Below the pieces are notes generated by a model. That model made no database searches and was not told the DNA's origin. It was given only the letters and a program-made list of their open reading frames with translations. The position numbers were made by a program, and so were the translations under genes. Shown in pieces: positions 45,944 through 55,281 of a stretch of 59,857 nt of DNA; within the stretch, counting starts at the first letter, position 1, and each line of letters begins with the position of its first letter. The stretch is from a bacterium (GTDB lineage: Bacteria; Gemmatimonadota; Gemmatimonadetes; Gemmatimonadales; Gemmatimonadaceae). The stretch spans positions 2,449 through 62,305 of the forward strand of contig JAKAJN010000005.1 of NCBI GenBank assembly GCA_021813725.1, in the 5' to 3' direction.

Positions 45944-46311
45944 GCGGGCGGCGCGCCCAAGGCAGTCATCTTGCCGAGCAGGCGCTCCAGGTCCACCGGC
46001 TTGGTGTCGTAGTCGTTACACCCCGCCTCGATGGCCTTGTCGCGGTCGCCCGACATGGCGTGGGCGGTGAGAGCGATGATCGGCATCTGCCCTGCGTCGC
46101 CGCCGGCGCGAATGCGGCGCGTTGCTTCCCACCCGTCGATCTCGGGAAGGCTCATGTCCATCAGCACGAGGTCCCATCCGCCTTCGAGCGCCCGCGACAC
46201 GCCATCGAGACCGTCCACCGCGAGTTCGACGGTATAGCCGCGACGCTGGAGTCGGCGCGACAGCATGTCGCGGTTCATTTCGTTGTCTTCAACCAGGAGG
46301 ATGCGCGGCAT
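45940..46311 (-). CDS. stand-alone response regulator receiver
   Basis: A 123-residue single receiver domain (CheY/Spo0F-like). ILLVEDNEMNRDML carries the acidic pair, D52 in LVLMDMSLPEIDG is the phospho-acceptor, ALTAHA holds the conserved Thr, and TKPVD the Lys. No output domain is present, so it likely acts as a shuttle in the phosphorelay between the hybrid kinase upstream and the HisKA/receiver kinase downstream. It overlaps the kinase gene by 4 nt and starts 8 nt after the hybrid kinase stop. Confidence 0.92.
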   Translation of the reverse strand: MPRILLVEDNEMNRDMLSRRLQRRGYTVELAVDGLDGVSRALEGGWDLVLMDMSLPEIDGWEATRRIRAGGDAGQMPIIALTAHAMSGDRDKAIEAGCNDYDTKPVDLERLLGKMTALGAPPA

Positions 46312-46319
46312 GGCGACGG

Positions 46320-49253
46320 TCAGGCTGGGGGCGGGAGCGCAGGACGGCGCCGCATCAGCAGGCGGATATCACGCGCGAGGTCGAGTTGCGAATAGGTGCC
46401 CTTGGTGAGCACGTCGCTGACGTGGCCGTTGAGGCGCTGGCGTTCCTCGCGCGACACGTCCTTGGCGGTCACGACGATCACCGGGATCTGTCGCCAGGCC
46501 TCGACCTGGCGCAGTTCGGTGATGAACGTCGCGCCATCCATCACCGGCATCATCAGGTCGAGGAGAATCAGCGACGGCGTGACCCCCGCCATCTGCTCCA
46601 ACGCCACGCGTCCGTTCTCCGCTTCGACGACCGTCCACCCCTCGCGCATGAAGCCGCGCGCCAGGGTGTGCCGCGTGGCGGCATCGTCCTCGACGATCAG
46701 CACGGTCCCCGTGGCGGCGGCCTGGTGCCGGCGCAGGATGCGGCGCAGTTGGGCGCGGTCAATCGGCTTCGTCACGTATTCCGTGGCGCCGAGCGCGAGG
46801 GCGAGCTGCTGCTCGTGGAGGACGGACAGCATGATCACCGGCACGTCGGCAAGCGTGTCGTCGCCGCGAATGCGGCGAAGCACTTCCCACCCGTCCATTC
46901 CCGGCATCAGCACGTCGAGCGTAATGGCGTCAGGGCGCACGGTGCGCGCCAGTGCGAGTCCCGCGTTGCCGTCGGCGGCTTCCTCCACACGGAAGCCATC
47001 CACGGCGAGCGCATTGCGCAGCAGTCGGCGCGCGTCCGGGTCATCGTCGATCACGAGCACCGTCCCCGCGGAGCCATCGCCTTGCTTGGGGGTCGTGGCT
47101 AACGATGCGGTTGACGACACGCGACGCGCGAGGTCCACGCGCGCTGGAATGCGCAGCGTGAAGGTGGAACCCACGCCGGAGCTGCTGGCGACCTCCACGC
47201 CGCCTCCCATCATCTCGCTGAAACGGCGCGTGAGCGCGAGCCCAAGCCCCGTGCCGCCATATCGCCGCGAGGTCGACGCCTCGGCCTGACTGAATGACTC
47301 GAAGAGGCGGGCCACCTGTTCCGGTGTCATCCCGATGCCCGAGTCACTGACGGCAAACGACAGGTCGTCGCCGTGCGCGCCAGGCACGCGCCGAACGGCG
47401 AGCGTGATGTCCCCGCGCTCCGTGAACTTGCAGGCGTTGGAAAGCAGGTTCAGCAGCGTCTGCCGCACCTTCACCAGATCGGCGTGCATGTCGCCGAGCG
47501 CATCGTCGCGACGCACGGCGAGCCGGTTGTCGTTCTTGGCGACCATCGGCTGGATGGTAGTTGCCACTTCGTCGAGCATTGCGTTGACGTCGAACGTCTC
47601 GAGGTAGAGTTCCATCTTGCCCGCCTCGATCTTCGACAGGTCGAGCACATCGTTGATGAGGCTCAGCAGGTGCTTGCCCGCGGTGTGGATCTTTCCCAGG
47701 TCAGCGACGAAGCTCTCGAGCCCCGCGTCCTGCGCTTCCTCCTGCAGCATCTCGCTGTAGCCGATGATGGCGTTGAGCGGCGTGCGCAGTTCGTGGCTCA
47801 TGTTGGCGAGGAACTGGCTCTTGGCCCGATTGGCGCCTTCGGCTTCGCGCCGCGCCTCAGTCAACTCGCTGATGTCGTGGTACATCCCCATCAGCGCCAC
47901 GCGCGACTGGTCGGCGATGACCGGCACGCCGAGGATCTCGACATCCACGAACGTGCCATCCTTACGGCGGCGGCGGCCGATCCCCTTTACCGGGCGGTCC
48001 ACCGCGTCGCGGCTATACTGCTCGGCTTCGTGCAGCGTGTTCGGGTCGGTGATGATTTCGTCGAGGATGTGTCCGCGGGCCTCGTCGAGTGTGTACTGAA
48101 ACAGCTCCTCGAACGCCGGATTGCACCCCGCCACGCGGTAGTCCGTGTCGAGCTGGACGATGGCGACGGGGCTGTTGTTGAGCAGGGAACGGAAGAACTC
48201 GCGTTGGCGCGCCGCTTCTTCGTAGAGGCGTGCTCCTTCGATGGCGATGGCCGCCTGCGGCGTGAAGAGATTGAGCAGGCGCAGGTCGTCGGCGCCAAAC
48301 TCGCGCTTCGGGTCGGCGTCCACAATGGCAATGGCGCCCACCAGGCGATTGCCCACGAGGAGCGGCGCGGCGACGACCGATTTCACCGAGACGGTCGCGT
48401 ACTTGGCCGACTGGCCCAACCAGGCGTGATAGTCCGGAATGATGAGTGGTTCGTGCGTGGTGGCGACGAGCCCCATGGCCCCTTCGCCGATCTTCAACCG
48501 AATGCCCGTCGTGTCGGAGCCCACGTTGTAGCTCGCGACGACTTCCAGTTCCTCCTTGTCGCGGTCGAAGATGGCGAGTTCGCCACCCGTGACGCCGAGC
48601 AAGGCGACGGTGCGTTCGACGGTGGCCTGCAAGGTCTTGGGGAGTTCACGCTGGGTGAGCAAATCGGCCATCGATGCGATCACCGCCTGCTGTTCATCGG
48701 CGCGCCGGCCCTGCGTGACGATGAGCCGCGCACGGGCGATGGCGATGCTCGCCTGGTTGGCAGCGGCGGTGAGAATCTCGAAATCCGAGTCGTTGAACGC
48801 CTGCGGCTTGGTGCTCTCGACGGCGAGCACCCCGATGACGCGTCCATCAATGATGAGCGGCACGTCCACTTCGGAACCGCTGTTGAGCGTCGGCTCGTAA
48901 TTCGACTCGCGGCGCACCGCCGGCGTGTAATGCAGCTTCCCGTCGAGCAGGGCGCGTTCGCTGATGCCGTGGCCGGGCGGCAACCGAAACCCCGGCTGGG
49001 CCGCCTTCCATCCGACGGAGGCGACCATCACGCGGTCGCCCGTCTTGTCGTCCACGAGGAAGACGCCGAGGAAGTTGTACCCCAGCGCTTCGTCACGCAG
49101 GCCGGTGACAACCGACTCGCAGATCTGTTGTTCGTCGGTGGCGGCGGCAATGGCCGAGCTGAGGCGCAGCAACGCCGACTGGCGGCGCGCGGCGCGACGC
49201 ATCGCGGCGGACGAAGACAACGGCTGCTTCTTCGCGGGGGGCTTGGTCGCCAT
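46320..49253 (-). CDS. hybrid sensor histidine kinase GAF-GAF-PAS-HisKA-HATPase-REC-REC
   Basis: A 977-residue protein with no membrane segment. GAF 1 is at about 35-178, GAF 2 about 200-345, PAS about 350-470, HisKA with H487 ([14 protein letters not shown]) about 475-545, HATPase about 590-705 (N box [23 protein letters not shown]), receiver 1 about 730-845 (D780), receiver 2 about 850-970 (D899). The GAF and PAS domains suggest sensing of cytosolic small ligands or redox state. It starts the operon and would feed phosphoryl groups to the lone receiver and the Ser/Thr kinase chimera. ATG 49253 is preceded by GGAGGGGG-type purines. Confidence 0.93.
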   Translation of the reverse strand: MATKPPAKKQPLSSSAAMRRAARRQSALLRLSSAIAAATDEQQICESVVTGLRDEALGYNFLGVFLVDDKTGDRVMVASVGWKAAQPGFRLPPGHGISERALLDGKLHYTPAVRRESNYEPTLNSGSEVDVPLIIDGRVIGVLAVESTKPQAFNDSDFEILTAAANQASIAIARARLIVTQGRRADEQQAVIASMADLLTQRELPKTLQATVERTVALLGVTGGELAIFDRDKEELEVVASYNVGSDTTGIRLKIGEGAMGLVATTHEPLIIPDYHAWLGQSAKYATVSVKSVVAAPLLVGNRLVGAIAIVDADPKREFGADDLRLLNLFTPQAAIAIEGARLYEEAARQREFFRSLLNNSPVAIVQLDTDYRVAGCNPAFEELFQYTLDEARGHILDEIITDPNTLHEAEQYSRDAVDRPVKGIGRRRRKDGTFVDVEILGVPVIADQSRVALMGMYHDISELTEARREAEGANRAKSQFLANMSHELRTPLNAIIGYSEMLQEEAQDAGLESFVADLGKIHTAGKHLLSLINDVLDLSKIEAGKMELYLETFDVNAMLDEVATTIQPMVAKNDNRLAVRRDDALGDMHADLVKVRQTLLNLLSNACKFTERGDITLAVRRVPGAHGDDLSFAVSDSGIGMTPEQVARLFESFSQAEASTSRRYGGTGLGLALTRRFSEMMGGGVEVASSSGVGSTFTLRIPARVDLARRVSSTASLATTPKQGDGSAGTVLVIDDDPDARRLLRNALAVDGFRVEEAADGNAGLALARTVRPDAITLDVLMPGMDGWEVLRRIRGDDTLADVPVIMLSVLHEQQLALALGATEYVTKPIDRAQLRRILRRHQAAATGTVLIVEDDAATRHTLARGFMREGWTVVEAENGRVALEQMAGVTPSLILLDLMMPVMDGATFITELRQVEAWRQIPVIVVTAKDVSREERQRLNGHVSDVLTKGTYSQLDLARDIRLLMRRRPALPPPA

Positions 49254-49412
49254 CGGAGGGGGCCGAAGGGGTCCGACTAAGGCAGCGTCTATAGTACGGT
49301 GCCCCGGCAGGTGGCGATAGCACCCCCGGCGAGCATAGCTTGTGAGGTTCGTTCGACGACCGACGGCGGTTGTCGCCGACGGCGTGGTGGTCTCCCCCGA
49401 CCGGAGGTGTTG

Positions 49413-49973
49413 ATGACCGGTTTGACCGCGTTGTGGCTTCCGATCCTGCTGTCAGCAGTGTTCGTGTTCATCGTCAGTTCGGTGATTCACATGGTGACGC
49501 CCTGGCACAAGGGCGAGTACCCGCGGCTTCCCAACGAGGACGCGTTTCGTGCGGCGGTGGGGCCGATGAACATCCCGCCGGGCGAGTACATGTTCCCGCG
49601 CTGCGACACGATGGACGAAATGAAGACCCCCGAGTTCAAGGCGAAGATTGCGAAGGGGCCCGTCGGGACGATTACCGTGCGCCCGAACGGCGAAATGGGA
49701 ATGGGGCGTCAGCTCACGCTCTGGTTCATCTACGCGCTGGTGGTGAGCGTCTTTGCCGGCTACATCACTGGGCGCGCGAACCCCGTGGGAACGCACTACC
49801 TGACGATCTTCCGCTTCGCCGGGGCGACGGCCTTCTGCGGCTACGCGCTCGCGCTGTGGCAGCAGCACATCTGGTACTGGAAGTCATTCCGCGCAACGTT
49901 CACCGCGACGATTGACGGATTGCTCTACGCGTGCGTGACAGCGGGGACCTTTGGATGGCTGTGGCCGCGATGA
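49413..49973 (+). CDS. small integral membrane protein, unknown function
   Basis: A 186-residue protein with three or four hydrophobic segments ([72 protein letters not shown]). Between helices 1 and 2 a soluble loop has [16 protein letters not shown] and [11 protein letters not shown] recognise no named family; similar hypothetical proteins occur in Acidobacteriota and Gemmatimonadota. GGAGG lies upstream of ATG 49413. The stop overlaps the next gene's ATG. Confidence 0.78.
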   Translation: MTGLTALWLPILLSAVFVFIVSSVIHMVTPWHKGEYPRLPNEDAFRAAVGPMNIPPGEYMFPRCDTMDEMKTPEFKAKIAKGPVGTITVRPNGEMGMGRQLTLWFIYALVVSVFAGYITGRANPVGTHYLTIFRFAGATAFCGYALALWQQHIWYWKSFRATFTATIDGLLYACVTAGTFGWLWPR

Positions 49974-51178
49974 TTCGACGAGTGATCCTGTTCGTTGGGA
50001 TGACGGCGGCGGTCGCCGGGGCGCAGGGGCGTCCCGGCGGGCCGCCGGGGACCGCGGGTGGTGTGACGATCAAGGACGGCGAGGAGTGTCCGCCGGGAAT
50101 GACAGAGGTGCGGCCGCGCAATTGTCGCGCGCCGGAGCTGCCGGTCCCTTCCATTCTCGACTATCGCCCGCGATCGACGCTCGTGACGGCCGAGCATCTG
50201 GTGCCGAAGGCCAAGTATCCCGTGATCGATTTTCACGGGCATCCCAACGCGCAAATGCAGAGCCTGCCGGCATTGGAGCAGATGGGGGCGGAGATGGACG
50301 CGCTCAACATCGGGCTGATGCTGACGGCAAACAACACGAGTGGCGAGGCGCTCAAGCGGCAGTCGGCGCTCGTGGCGTCTGATGCGAAGATGAAGGATCG
50401 AGTGCGGATTCTGGCCGGCGTGGACTTTCGCAATGTCGGCCCCGGGTGGGCAGCGAATGCGGTGGCGCAGCTCGACGCGGATATTGCGGCGGGGGCGGTG
50501 GGCATCGGCGAGATCGGCAAGGGGCTGGGGCTGTCCATCAAAAAGGCCGACGGTACTCGACTCCGCATCGACGATCCCGAGCTGGATCCCGTCTGGGATG
50601 AAGCCGCGCGCCTCAAGATCCCTGTGTTCATTCACACGGCGGATCCGCAGGAGTTCTGGGACGAGATTGACTACACGAACGAGCGGTGGTTGGAACTCGC
50701 GTTGTTTCCCGGACGGCGGTATCCCAAGGAGCAGTTTCCGTCGTTCGAGCAGTTGATGACGGAGCGGGACAATCTCTTCAAACGGCATCCCAGGACGACG
50801 TTTGTCGCGGCGCATCTGGGGTGGCACGCGAACGATCTGGGGCGTCTGGGTCGGATGTTCGACGAGATGCCCAACGTGTACGCCGAGGTCGGGGCGGTGT
50901 TGTACGACATTGGTCGTCAGCCGCACGGCGCGCACGACTTTTTCGTGAAGTACCAGGATCGGCTGCTGTTTGGGAAGGACAGTTATCAGCCCGAGGAGTA
51001 TCCGTATTACTGGCGCGTGTTCGAGACGCGCGACGAATACTTCGATTACTACCGGCACTATCACGCCTTCTGGAAGCTGTACGGCATCTACCTGCCCGAC
51101 AGCGTATTGAAGAAGGTCTACTACCAGAACGCGCTGCGGATCACGCCGAAGCTGCCGCAGGACGGGTGGCCGAAGTAG
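49970..51178 (+). CDS. exported amidohydrolase_2-type hydrolase
   Basis: A 402-residue protein with signal region (RRVILFVGMTAAVAGAQG). It has the metal site VIDFHGHPNAQ (HxH), a ligand region VFIHTADPQEFWDE, FVAAHLGWHAND and the final Asp in LLFGKDSYQPEEYP. These are the amidohydrolase_2/ACMSD-like landmarks, so decarboxylase or hydrolase chemistry is expected; the substrate is unknown. ATG 49970 overlaps the membrane-protein stop (ATGA); ATG 49955 is the alternative start. The pair is likely an operon. Confidence 0.85.
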   Translation: MIRRVILFVGMTAAVAGAQGRPGGPPGTAGGVTIKDGEECPPGMTEVRPRNCRAPELPVPSILDYRPRSTLVTAEHLVPKAKYPVIDFHGHPNAQMQSLPALEQMGAEMDALNIGLMLTANNTSGEALKRQSALVASDAKMKDRVRILAGVDFRNVGPGWAANAVAQLDADIAAGAVGIGEIGKGLGLSIKKADGTRLRIDDPELDPVWDEAARLKIPVFIHTADPQEFWDEIDYTNERWLELALFPGRRYPKEQFPSFEQLMTERDNLFKRHPRTTFVAAHLGWHANDLGRLGRMFDEMPNVYAEVGAVLYDIGRQPHGAHDFFVKYQDRLLFGKDSYQPEEYPYYWRVFETRDEYFDYYRHYHAFWKLYGIYLPDSVLKKVYYQNALRITPKLPQDGWPK

Positions 51179-51240
51179 GTCGTGCCCGGACACGTGGCTC
51201 TTTGCCGACTGTCATCCGGTTGAGACGCGAGAGGAAAGTC

Positions 51241-51870
51241 ATGAGCAAGGTATTCGTCAACATCGGCCTCAGCCTCGATGGCTACATGGCTCCGGACGGG
51301 ATGACCATGGAGAATCCCGGGTACAAGAACTGGGGTGCGAAGTGGGGTGCGCTGATGGCGTGGATCATCAATCAGCAGTACTTCCGCAACAACCTCAAGC
51401 TCGGACCCGGGGGAGAGACCGGCCCGGTCAACGACCTGCTGCGCGACACCACGGAGCGCATCGGCGCCAACATCATGGGCAAACGCATGTTCGACCAAGG
51501 CGAACGCGCCTGGCCGGAGGAGGCTCCATTTCACACACCGGTCTATGTCCTGACCAATGAAAAACGCGAACCTTGGATGCGCCCTGGTGGAACGACCTTC
51601 TACTTCATCAACGACGGGCCGGAGCCCGCACTGGCGCTCGCTCGGGAGTCTGCCGGCAGTCGCGATGTTCGGATCGCGGGTGGCGCCGATGTGATCCAGC
51701 AGTACCTGAACCTGGGTGTCGTCGACGAGTTGGAAATCGCGTTGGCGCCGGTGCTGTTCGGCAGCGGGCGGCGTCTCTTCGAAAACATTCGCGAACCCGG
51801 GCCGCAGTTTCGCATCGACAAGGTTCTCGATGGTCCCACCGCCACGCACGTGCGCTATGTGCGTCGGTGA
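51241..51870 (+). CDS. RibD-C/dihydrofolate reductase-like protein
   Basis: A 209-residue protein of the RibD C-terminal/DHFR-like family. KVFVNIGLSLDGYMAPDG is the nucleotide-binding start, IMGKRMFDQGE and PVYVLTNEKRE follow, and DVRIAGGADVIQQYLNLGVVDELEIALAPVLFGSGRRLFE is the conserved C-terminal block in outline. It probably reduces a pterin- or flavin-like substrate with NADPH. The longer upstream frame overlaps the amidohydrolase; ATG 51241 has GAGAGGAAA. It is the first of three paralogues here. Confidence 0.9.
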   Translation: MSKVFVNIGLSLDGYMAPDGMTMENPGYKNWGAKWGALMAWIINQQYFRNNLKLGPGGETGPVNDLLRDTTERIGANIMGKRMFDQGERAWPEEAPFHTPVYVLTNEKREPWMRPGGTTFYFINDGPEPALALARESAGSRDVRIAGGADVIQQYLNLGVVDELEIALAPVLFGSGRRLFENIREPGPQFRIDKVLDGPTATHVRYVRR

Positions 51871-51879
51871 GGACGGCGC

Positions 51880-51975
51880 GACAACCAGTTGAAGCTGACG
51901 GGCTTGCCCGCGCGCGACCACACCGATCTCGTCACCGCAGCGGTGGCGTTGATTCGCGCTCAGTCTGTTTCCTGA
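51880..51975 (+). other. 32-codon open stretch in frame with the RibD-like gene, possible gene remnant
   Basis: Immediately after the RibD-like stop, in the same frame, lies a protein-like stretch (DNQLKLTGLPARDHTDLVTA ...) ending in TGA at 51973-51975. It has no start codon or ribosome binding site and may be the tail of a lost gene, or chance in high-GC DNA. The rest of the 143-bp gap holds nothing clear. Confidence 0.25.
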
Positions 51976-52013
51976 CCGGTGCTGGATGACAGGTATCCTT
52001 CGACGAGACCTCG

Positions 52014-52445
52014 ATGCCCGATATCTTCCACACCTTCCCCGTTAGCGCCTCGGCGGCGCGCCTGTTCCAGGCGGTCAGCACACCCGCCGACCTTGATCAG
52101 TGGTGGACCGCCCGCTCACTCGGCCAGCCCGCCTTCGGCGCCGAATACGAGCTCTGGTTCGGACCCGAGTACGACTGGCGAGCGACCGTCAGTCGCTGCG
52201 AGCCCGATACTGCATTCGAACTCACGATAACGCGCGCAGACGGACACTGGCTCGGGACACGAGTGGGCTTTCAGTTCGAGGCGAAGGGCCTCGCCGCTGA
52301 GGTTCGATTCCATCACACCGGGTGGCCGGCGGACACGGAGCATTACCGCGTCTCCAGTTACTGCTGGGCGATGTATCTCCGCATACTCAGGCGGTATCTC
52401 GAGCGCGGGGAGCTCATCCCATACGAGCAACGATTGGAAGTATAG
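52014..52445 (+). CDS. SRPBCC domain-containing protein (AHSA1-like)
   Basis: A 143-residue single START-like domain. It opens FHTFPVSASAARLFQAVSTPADLDQWWT, the typical strand-helix start with the WW motif, and ends with a long helix, YCWAMYLRILRRYLERGE. These proteins bind hydrophobic ligands; the function is unknown. ATG 52014 follows GACGAGACC. It lies in a run of small co-directional genes. Confidence 0.87.
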   Translation: MPDIFHTFPVSASAARLFQAVSTPADLDQWWTARSLGQPAFGAEYELWFGPEYDWRATVSRCEPDTAFELTITRADGHWLGTRVGFQFEAKGLAAEVRFHHTGWPADTEHYRVSSYCWAMYLRILRRYLERGELIPYEQRLEV

Positions 52446-52567
52446 GTATGCTGAGCGCGCGGTCGACTTGGCTCGGCGCACGAAACCGGCGGGCGCCCTT
52501 TCCGCGAACGCCAGCGAATTGATCCGACGCAAGCGAGCGTCGCTGCGTCAGCCCCCTAGGAGCCATC

Positions 52568-53029
52568 ATGGCGGTCACGCGCATGGACAACGTCGGCGTC
52601 GTCGTGGAAGACCTCGACGCCGCCGTTGCGTTCTTCACCGAACTCGGCCTCGAACTTGAAGGGCGTGCTCCGGTCGAAGGGGACTGGGCGGACGGCGTCA
52701 CCGGATTGCGCGGTATGCGCGTCGAGATTGCGATGATGCGCACACCCGACGGGCACAGCCGACTCGAACTCTCCCGCTTTCTCGCGCCACCGGTGGCTGC
52801 TGATCACCGCGGCGCCCCGGTGAACGCGCTCGGTTACCTCCGCGTCATGTTCACTGTGGATGACATCGACGAGACGCTCGCCCGACTCGGCGAGCGCGCT
52901 TCGCTCATCGACCGAGTGGTCCAGTATGGGGACCTGTATCGACTCTGCTATATCCGGGGCCCCGAAGGAATTCTCCTCGGACTCGCCGAACAACTCGGCC
53001 AGCAGGCGTCTCGAACGAACCCCCTGTAG
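52568..53029 (+). CDS. VOC family (glyoxalase-like) protein
   Basis: A 153-residue VOC protein. MDNVGVVVEDLDAAVAFFTELGLELEG and RVEIAMMRTPDGHSRLELSRF form the first unit; VNALGYLRVMFTVDDIDETLARLG and YIRGPEGILLGLAEQLG the second, with a likely metal-binding Glu near ELSRF. Lactoylglutathione lyase and dioxygenase relatives exist; undecided. AGGAG lies 6 nt before the ATG. Confidence 0.9.
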   Translation: MAVTRMDNVGVVVEDLDAAVAFFTELGLELEGRAPVEGDWADGVTGLRGMRVEIAMMRTPDGHSRLELSRFLAPPVAADHRGAPVNALGYLRVMFTVDDIDETLARLGERASLIDRVVQYGDLYRLCYIRGPEGILLGLAEQLGQQASRTNPL

Positions 53030-53057
53030 CATCTCAGGGCGCGCCACGGAGGATACC

Positions 53058-53534
53058 GTGAAGGCAAGACCGAAGGGCCAGACGCTTGCTCCTGCGGCAG
53101 AGCTTCAATCTTTCATCGGCAGACTTGGGCCCAAGGATCAGAAGCTCTTTCGATCAGTGCGGACTGCGATACGGAGGTGGTTCCCGAGCGCCAACGAACT
53201 GGCGTACGACTACAAGACCTCGATCGTCATCGCCTATTCGCCGACGAATCGAGGGATCGATGGCATCGTGTCGATTGCCGCGCGTCCCGACGGCGTGCGC
53301 CTGTATTTCGCGCACGGACCAGAGTTATCCGATCCGAAGAGACTCTTGCTAGGATCGGCAAAGCAGACCCGCTACATCTCCGTGGACACGGTCCGCCGGC
53401 TCGCCCGCCCGGACGTGAAGGCGCTGCTGGCCGCGGCGGTTGAACAGGCGAGCGTGCCGTTGCCATCCAAGGGGAAGGGTCGCCTCCTCATTCGGGGGAG
53501 TGCGGCCAAGAGGAAAACGCGCGGCGCAACCTAA
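53058..53534 (+). CDS. DUF1801-like protein
   Basis: A 158-residue protein. After LAPAAELQSFIGRLGPKDQKLFRSVRTAIRRWFPSANELAYDYKTS comes IVIAYSPTNRGIDGIVSIAARPDGVRLYF (outlined), matching the DUF1801/YdhG-like fold (helix, then antiparallel strands with YxxK). The end is Lys/Arg-rich. It starts at a GTG with GGAGG upstream, since no ATG fits. The function is unknown; relatives are often seen near VOC and SRPBCC genes, as here. Confidence 0.8.
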   Translation: MKARPKGQTLAPAAELQSFIGRLGPKDQKLFRSVRTAIRRWFPSANELAYDYKTSIVIAYSPTNRGIDGIVSIAARPDGVRLYFAHGPELSDPKRLLLGSAKQTRYISVDTVRRLARPDVKALLAAAVEQASVPLPSKGKGRLLIRGSAAKRKTRGAT

Positions 53535-53619
53535 TCTGGCGCACCTGCAGGAACCACAACCTATTAGAGGGCAGTCGCACGATGCCTCTCGGCTGAACTC
53601 ACCACTGCTCGGAGCTTCA

Positions 53620-54105
53620 ATGCGGATCCTCCGTGATGTGCTCGCAGCCACCATCGCGATGAGCGCCGTCGCGTGCGCTGGCCCCAAGGTTGACATCGCT
53701 GCTGAAACGGCGGCCCTAGATGCGCGGAGCAAGGGCGTGTCGGCAGCCGAGGCGGCCAAAGATCGGGAAGGGGCTCTCTCATACTGGGAGGCCGACGCCA
53801 TCATGCAGCCCGCCGGGATGCCTCAACTCCAGGGGCGCGACGCCATCTCTGCGGTCTATCGCACGTTCATGGACTCGAGCGGCCTGAAGTCGTTCGAAGG
53901 AAGGTCTTCGGGATTCACGATTGCCCAGTCGGGCGACCTGGCATACGAGACCGGCGTCAATCGAATGACGTTCAGCACCCCGAAGGGAGACGTCCTAGAC
54001 GTCGGCAAGTACATCGCCGTCTGGAGAAAGACCGATGGCACATGGTACATCGCCGCGTTGAGCTTCACGAGTGATGCGCCGGCGCCCGTCTCCGCGCCAA
54101 AGTAG
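53620..54105 (+). CDS. DUF4440/SgcJ-like lipoprotein
   Basis: A 161-residue protein with lipobox (AMSAVAC). The mature region has ALDARSKGVSAAEAAKDREGALSYWEADAIMQPAGMP, LQGRDAISAVYRTFMDS and the final AVWRKTDGTWYIAALSF, which is the NTF2-like signature. It is an envelope-anchored small-molecule-binding or enzyme fold of unknown role. It parallels the DUF4440 protein at 17.7 kb. Confidence 0.87.
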   Translation: MRILRDVLAATIAMSAVACAGPKVDIAAETAALDARSKGVSAAEAAKDREGALSYWEADAIMQPAGMPQLQGRDAISAVYRTFMDSSGLKSFEGRSSGFTIAQSGDLAYETGVNRMTFSTPKGDVLDVGKYIAVWRKTDGTWYIAALSFTSDAPAPVSAPK

Positions 54106-54121
54106 TTCGCCGTGGCGGTGA

Positions 54122-54376
54122 GGTCTAGTCGTCACGGCGGCTATCGCACGCAGGTGGGCGTGCTGGTTCTCGTGGCTGCTGGCGGGCGATGACGGAATCC
54201 TGCTCGAACTTGTCGCAACCGTTTGATTCGGTGGGGGCGAGACAAGGCACGATGTTCTCGACCTCGTCGCCGACGATCCGAACGCACGCGTCCCGTTTTC
54301 GCCAGGGGAGTACAGCTTGATCGGCAGATTCGATACCCTCACGAGCGCGCCGATGCGACTGAGGATCCTGCCGTGA
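54122..54376 (+). pseudogene. degraded reading frame overlapping the GNAT start
   Basis: One frame reads protein-like on both sides of an in-frame TGA at 54224-54226: GDDGILLELVATV before it and FGGGETRHDVLDLVADDPNA after it, continuing to a TGA at 54374-54376. That last stop overlaps the GTG of the GNAT gene (GTGA), the layout of a coupled gene pair. There is no start codon right after the internal stop. I cannot name the family. A TGG-to-TGA change in a former gene is the simplest reading; chance is possible. Confidence 0.35.
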
Positions 54377-54942
54377 GGCGCGGATCTGTCCTTCACCTCG
54401 TTCGACCAGCCCCGACATTTGTCCCGAGTTATGTCGCGGCGTTGCAGCGCGGCTGGTCGCCGGACAACACGCGTGCCACGGCGGCGGCGGAAGAGCTTGC
54501 CGAGCTGCGGGAGAACGAAGCGTCGTTCCTGGCCGGAATGGAGGATCGTGAGGCCAAGGGTCCGCCGGTGAAGATGCCCGACGGTTCGTTCGTCCCTCGA
54601 CTGCCGGGCATTCGCCGCTGGCTGTGGGACGGCGAGTTCGCCGGCAGCATCGGCTTCCGCTGGCAACCCGGCAGCACCGCGTTGCCGCCGTACTGTCTCG
54701 GACACATTGGCTATGCCGTCGTGCCGTGGAAGGCCGGACGCGGCTACGCGACCGAAGCCCTGCGCCTGATCCTCCCCGAAGCCAAGGCGTTGAAAATGCC
54801 CTTTGTCGAGATCACCACCGACCCGTCAAACATCGCGTCGCAGCGAGTCATCGAGCACAATGGCGGGGTGCTTCACGAGGAGTTCACCACGCCGGTCCAG
54901 CACGGAACCACACGTGCGTTGCGCTACCGGATCTTCCTGTAG
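54373..54942 (+). CDS. GNAT family N-acetyltransferase
   Basis: About 189 residues. VPRLPGIRRWLWDGEFAGSIGFRW leads to the acetyl-CoA motif A HIGYAVVPWKAGRGYATEALRLILPEAK (V-P-x-x-x-x-x-G-x-A), and motif B EITTDPSNIASQRVIEHNGG. RimJ/RimL-like. The target is unknown. The start is uncertain: I chose GTG 54373, overlapping the degraded frame; the open frame reaches 54223. The N-terminal stretch (LVRPAPTFVPSYVAALQRGW) matches GNAT relatives. Confidence 0.87.
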   Translation: MRRGSVLHLVRPAPTFVPSYVAALQRGWSPDNTRATAAAEELAELRENEASFLAGMEDREAKGPPVKMPDGSFVPRLPGIRRWLWDGEFAGSIGFRWQPGSTALPPYCLGHIGYAVVPWKAGRGYATEALRLILPEAKALKMPFVEITTDPSNIASQRVIEHNGGVLHEEFTTPVQHGTTRALRYRIFL

Positions 54943-55281
54943 CGACGCCCAAGTGGCGCGTCCGCGACAGGCCCTCGAACCGGCGACGGCCTTCAATAGG
55001 CAAGGCCCCTCCGCAGGGCCGCGCGGATGCGTTGTCCCCACGTCGCCATCGTCACCTCCCCGGGCTCACTCGGGCGCGCCGCTGGCGGGCCGGATCTCGG
55101 ATGCCATACACTTTGTCATATCAAGTGCGCGTCAGGAACGTCGCGGTCAACAACGCCGATCCGCCGACGAACTGGAGTGCTGAGTGCGAAGCGGCGGCCC
55201 AAGTGTCATGGCGCCAGCTCGCGACTGCCTTGCATCTTCTGGAGCATCACGCCGGCTCCACCCGCCGAAAGGAGCATCTCC
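54943..55281. other. 339-bp region without a supported gene
   Basis: The stretch between the GNAT and RibD-like genes has open frames in several phases but none with family features or a good ribosome binding site. A small stem (GGCCC/GGGCC near 55006-55022) is present. It may hold promoter sequence for the downstream gene or degraded coding DNA. Confidence 0.5.
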
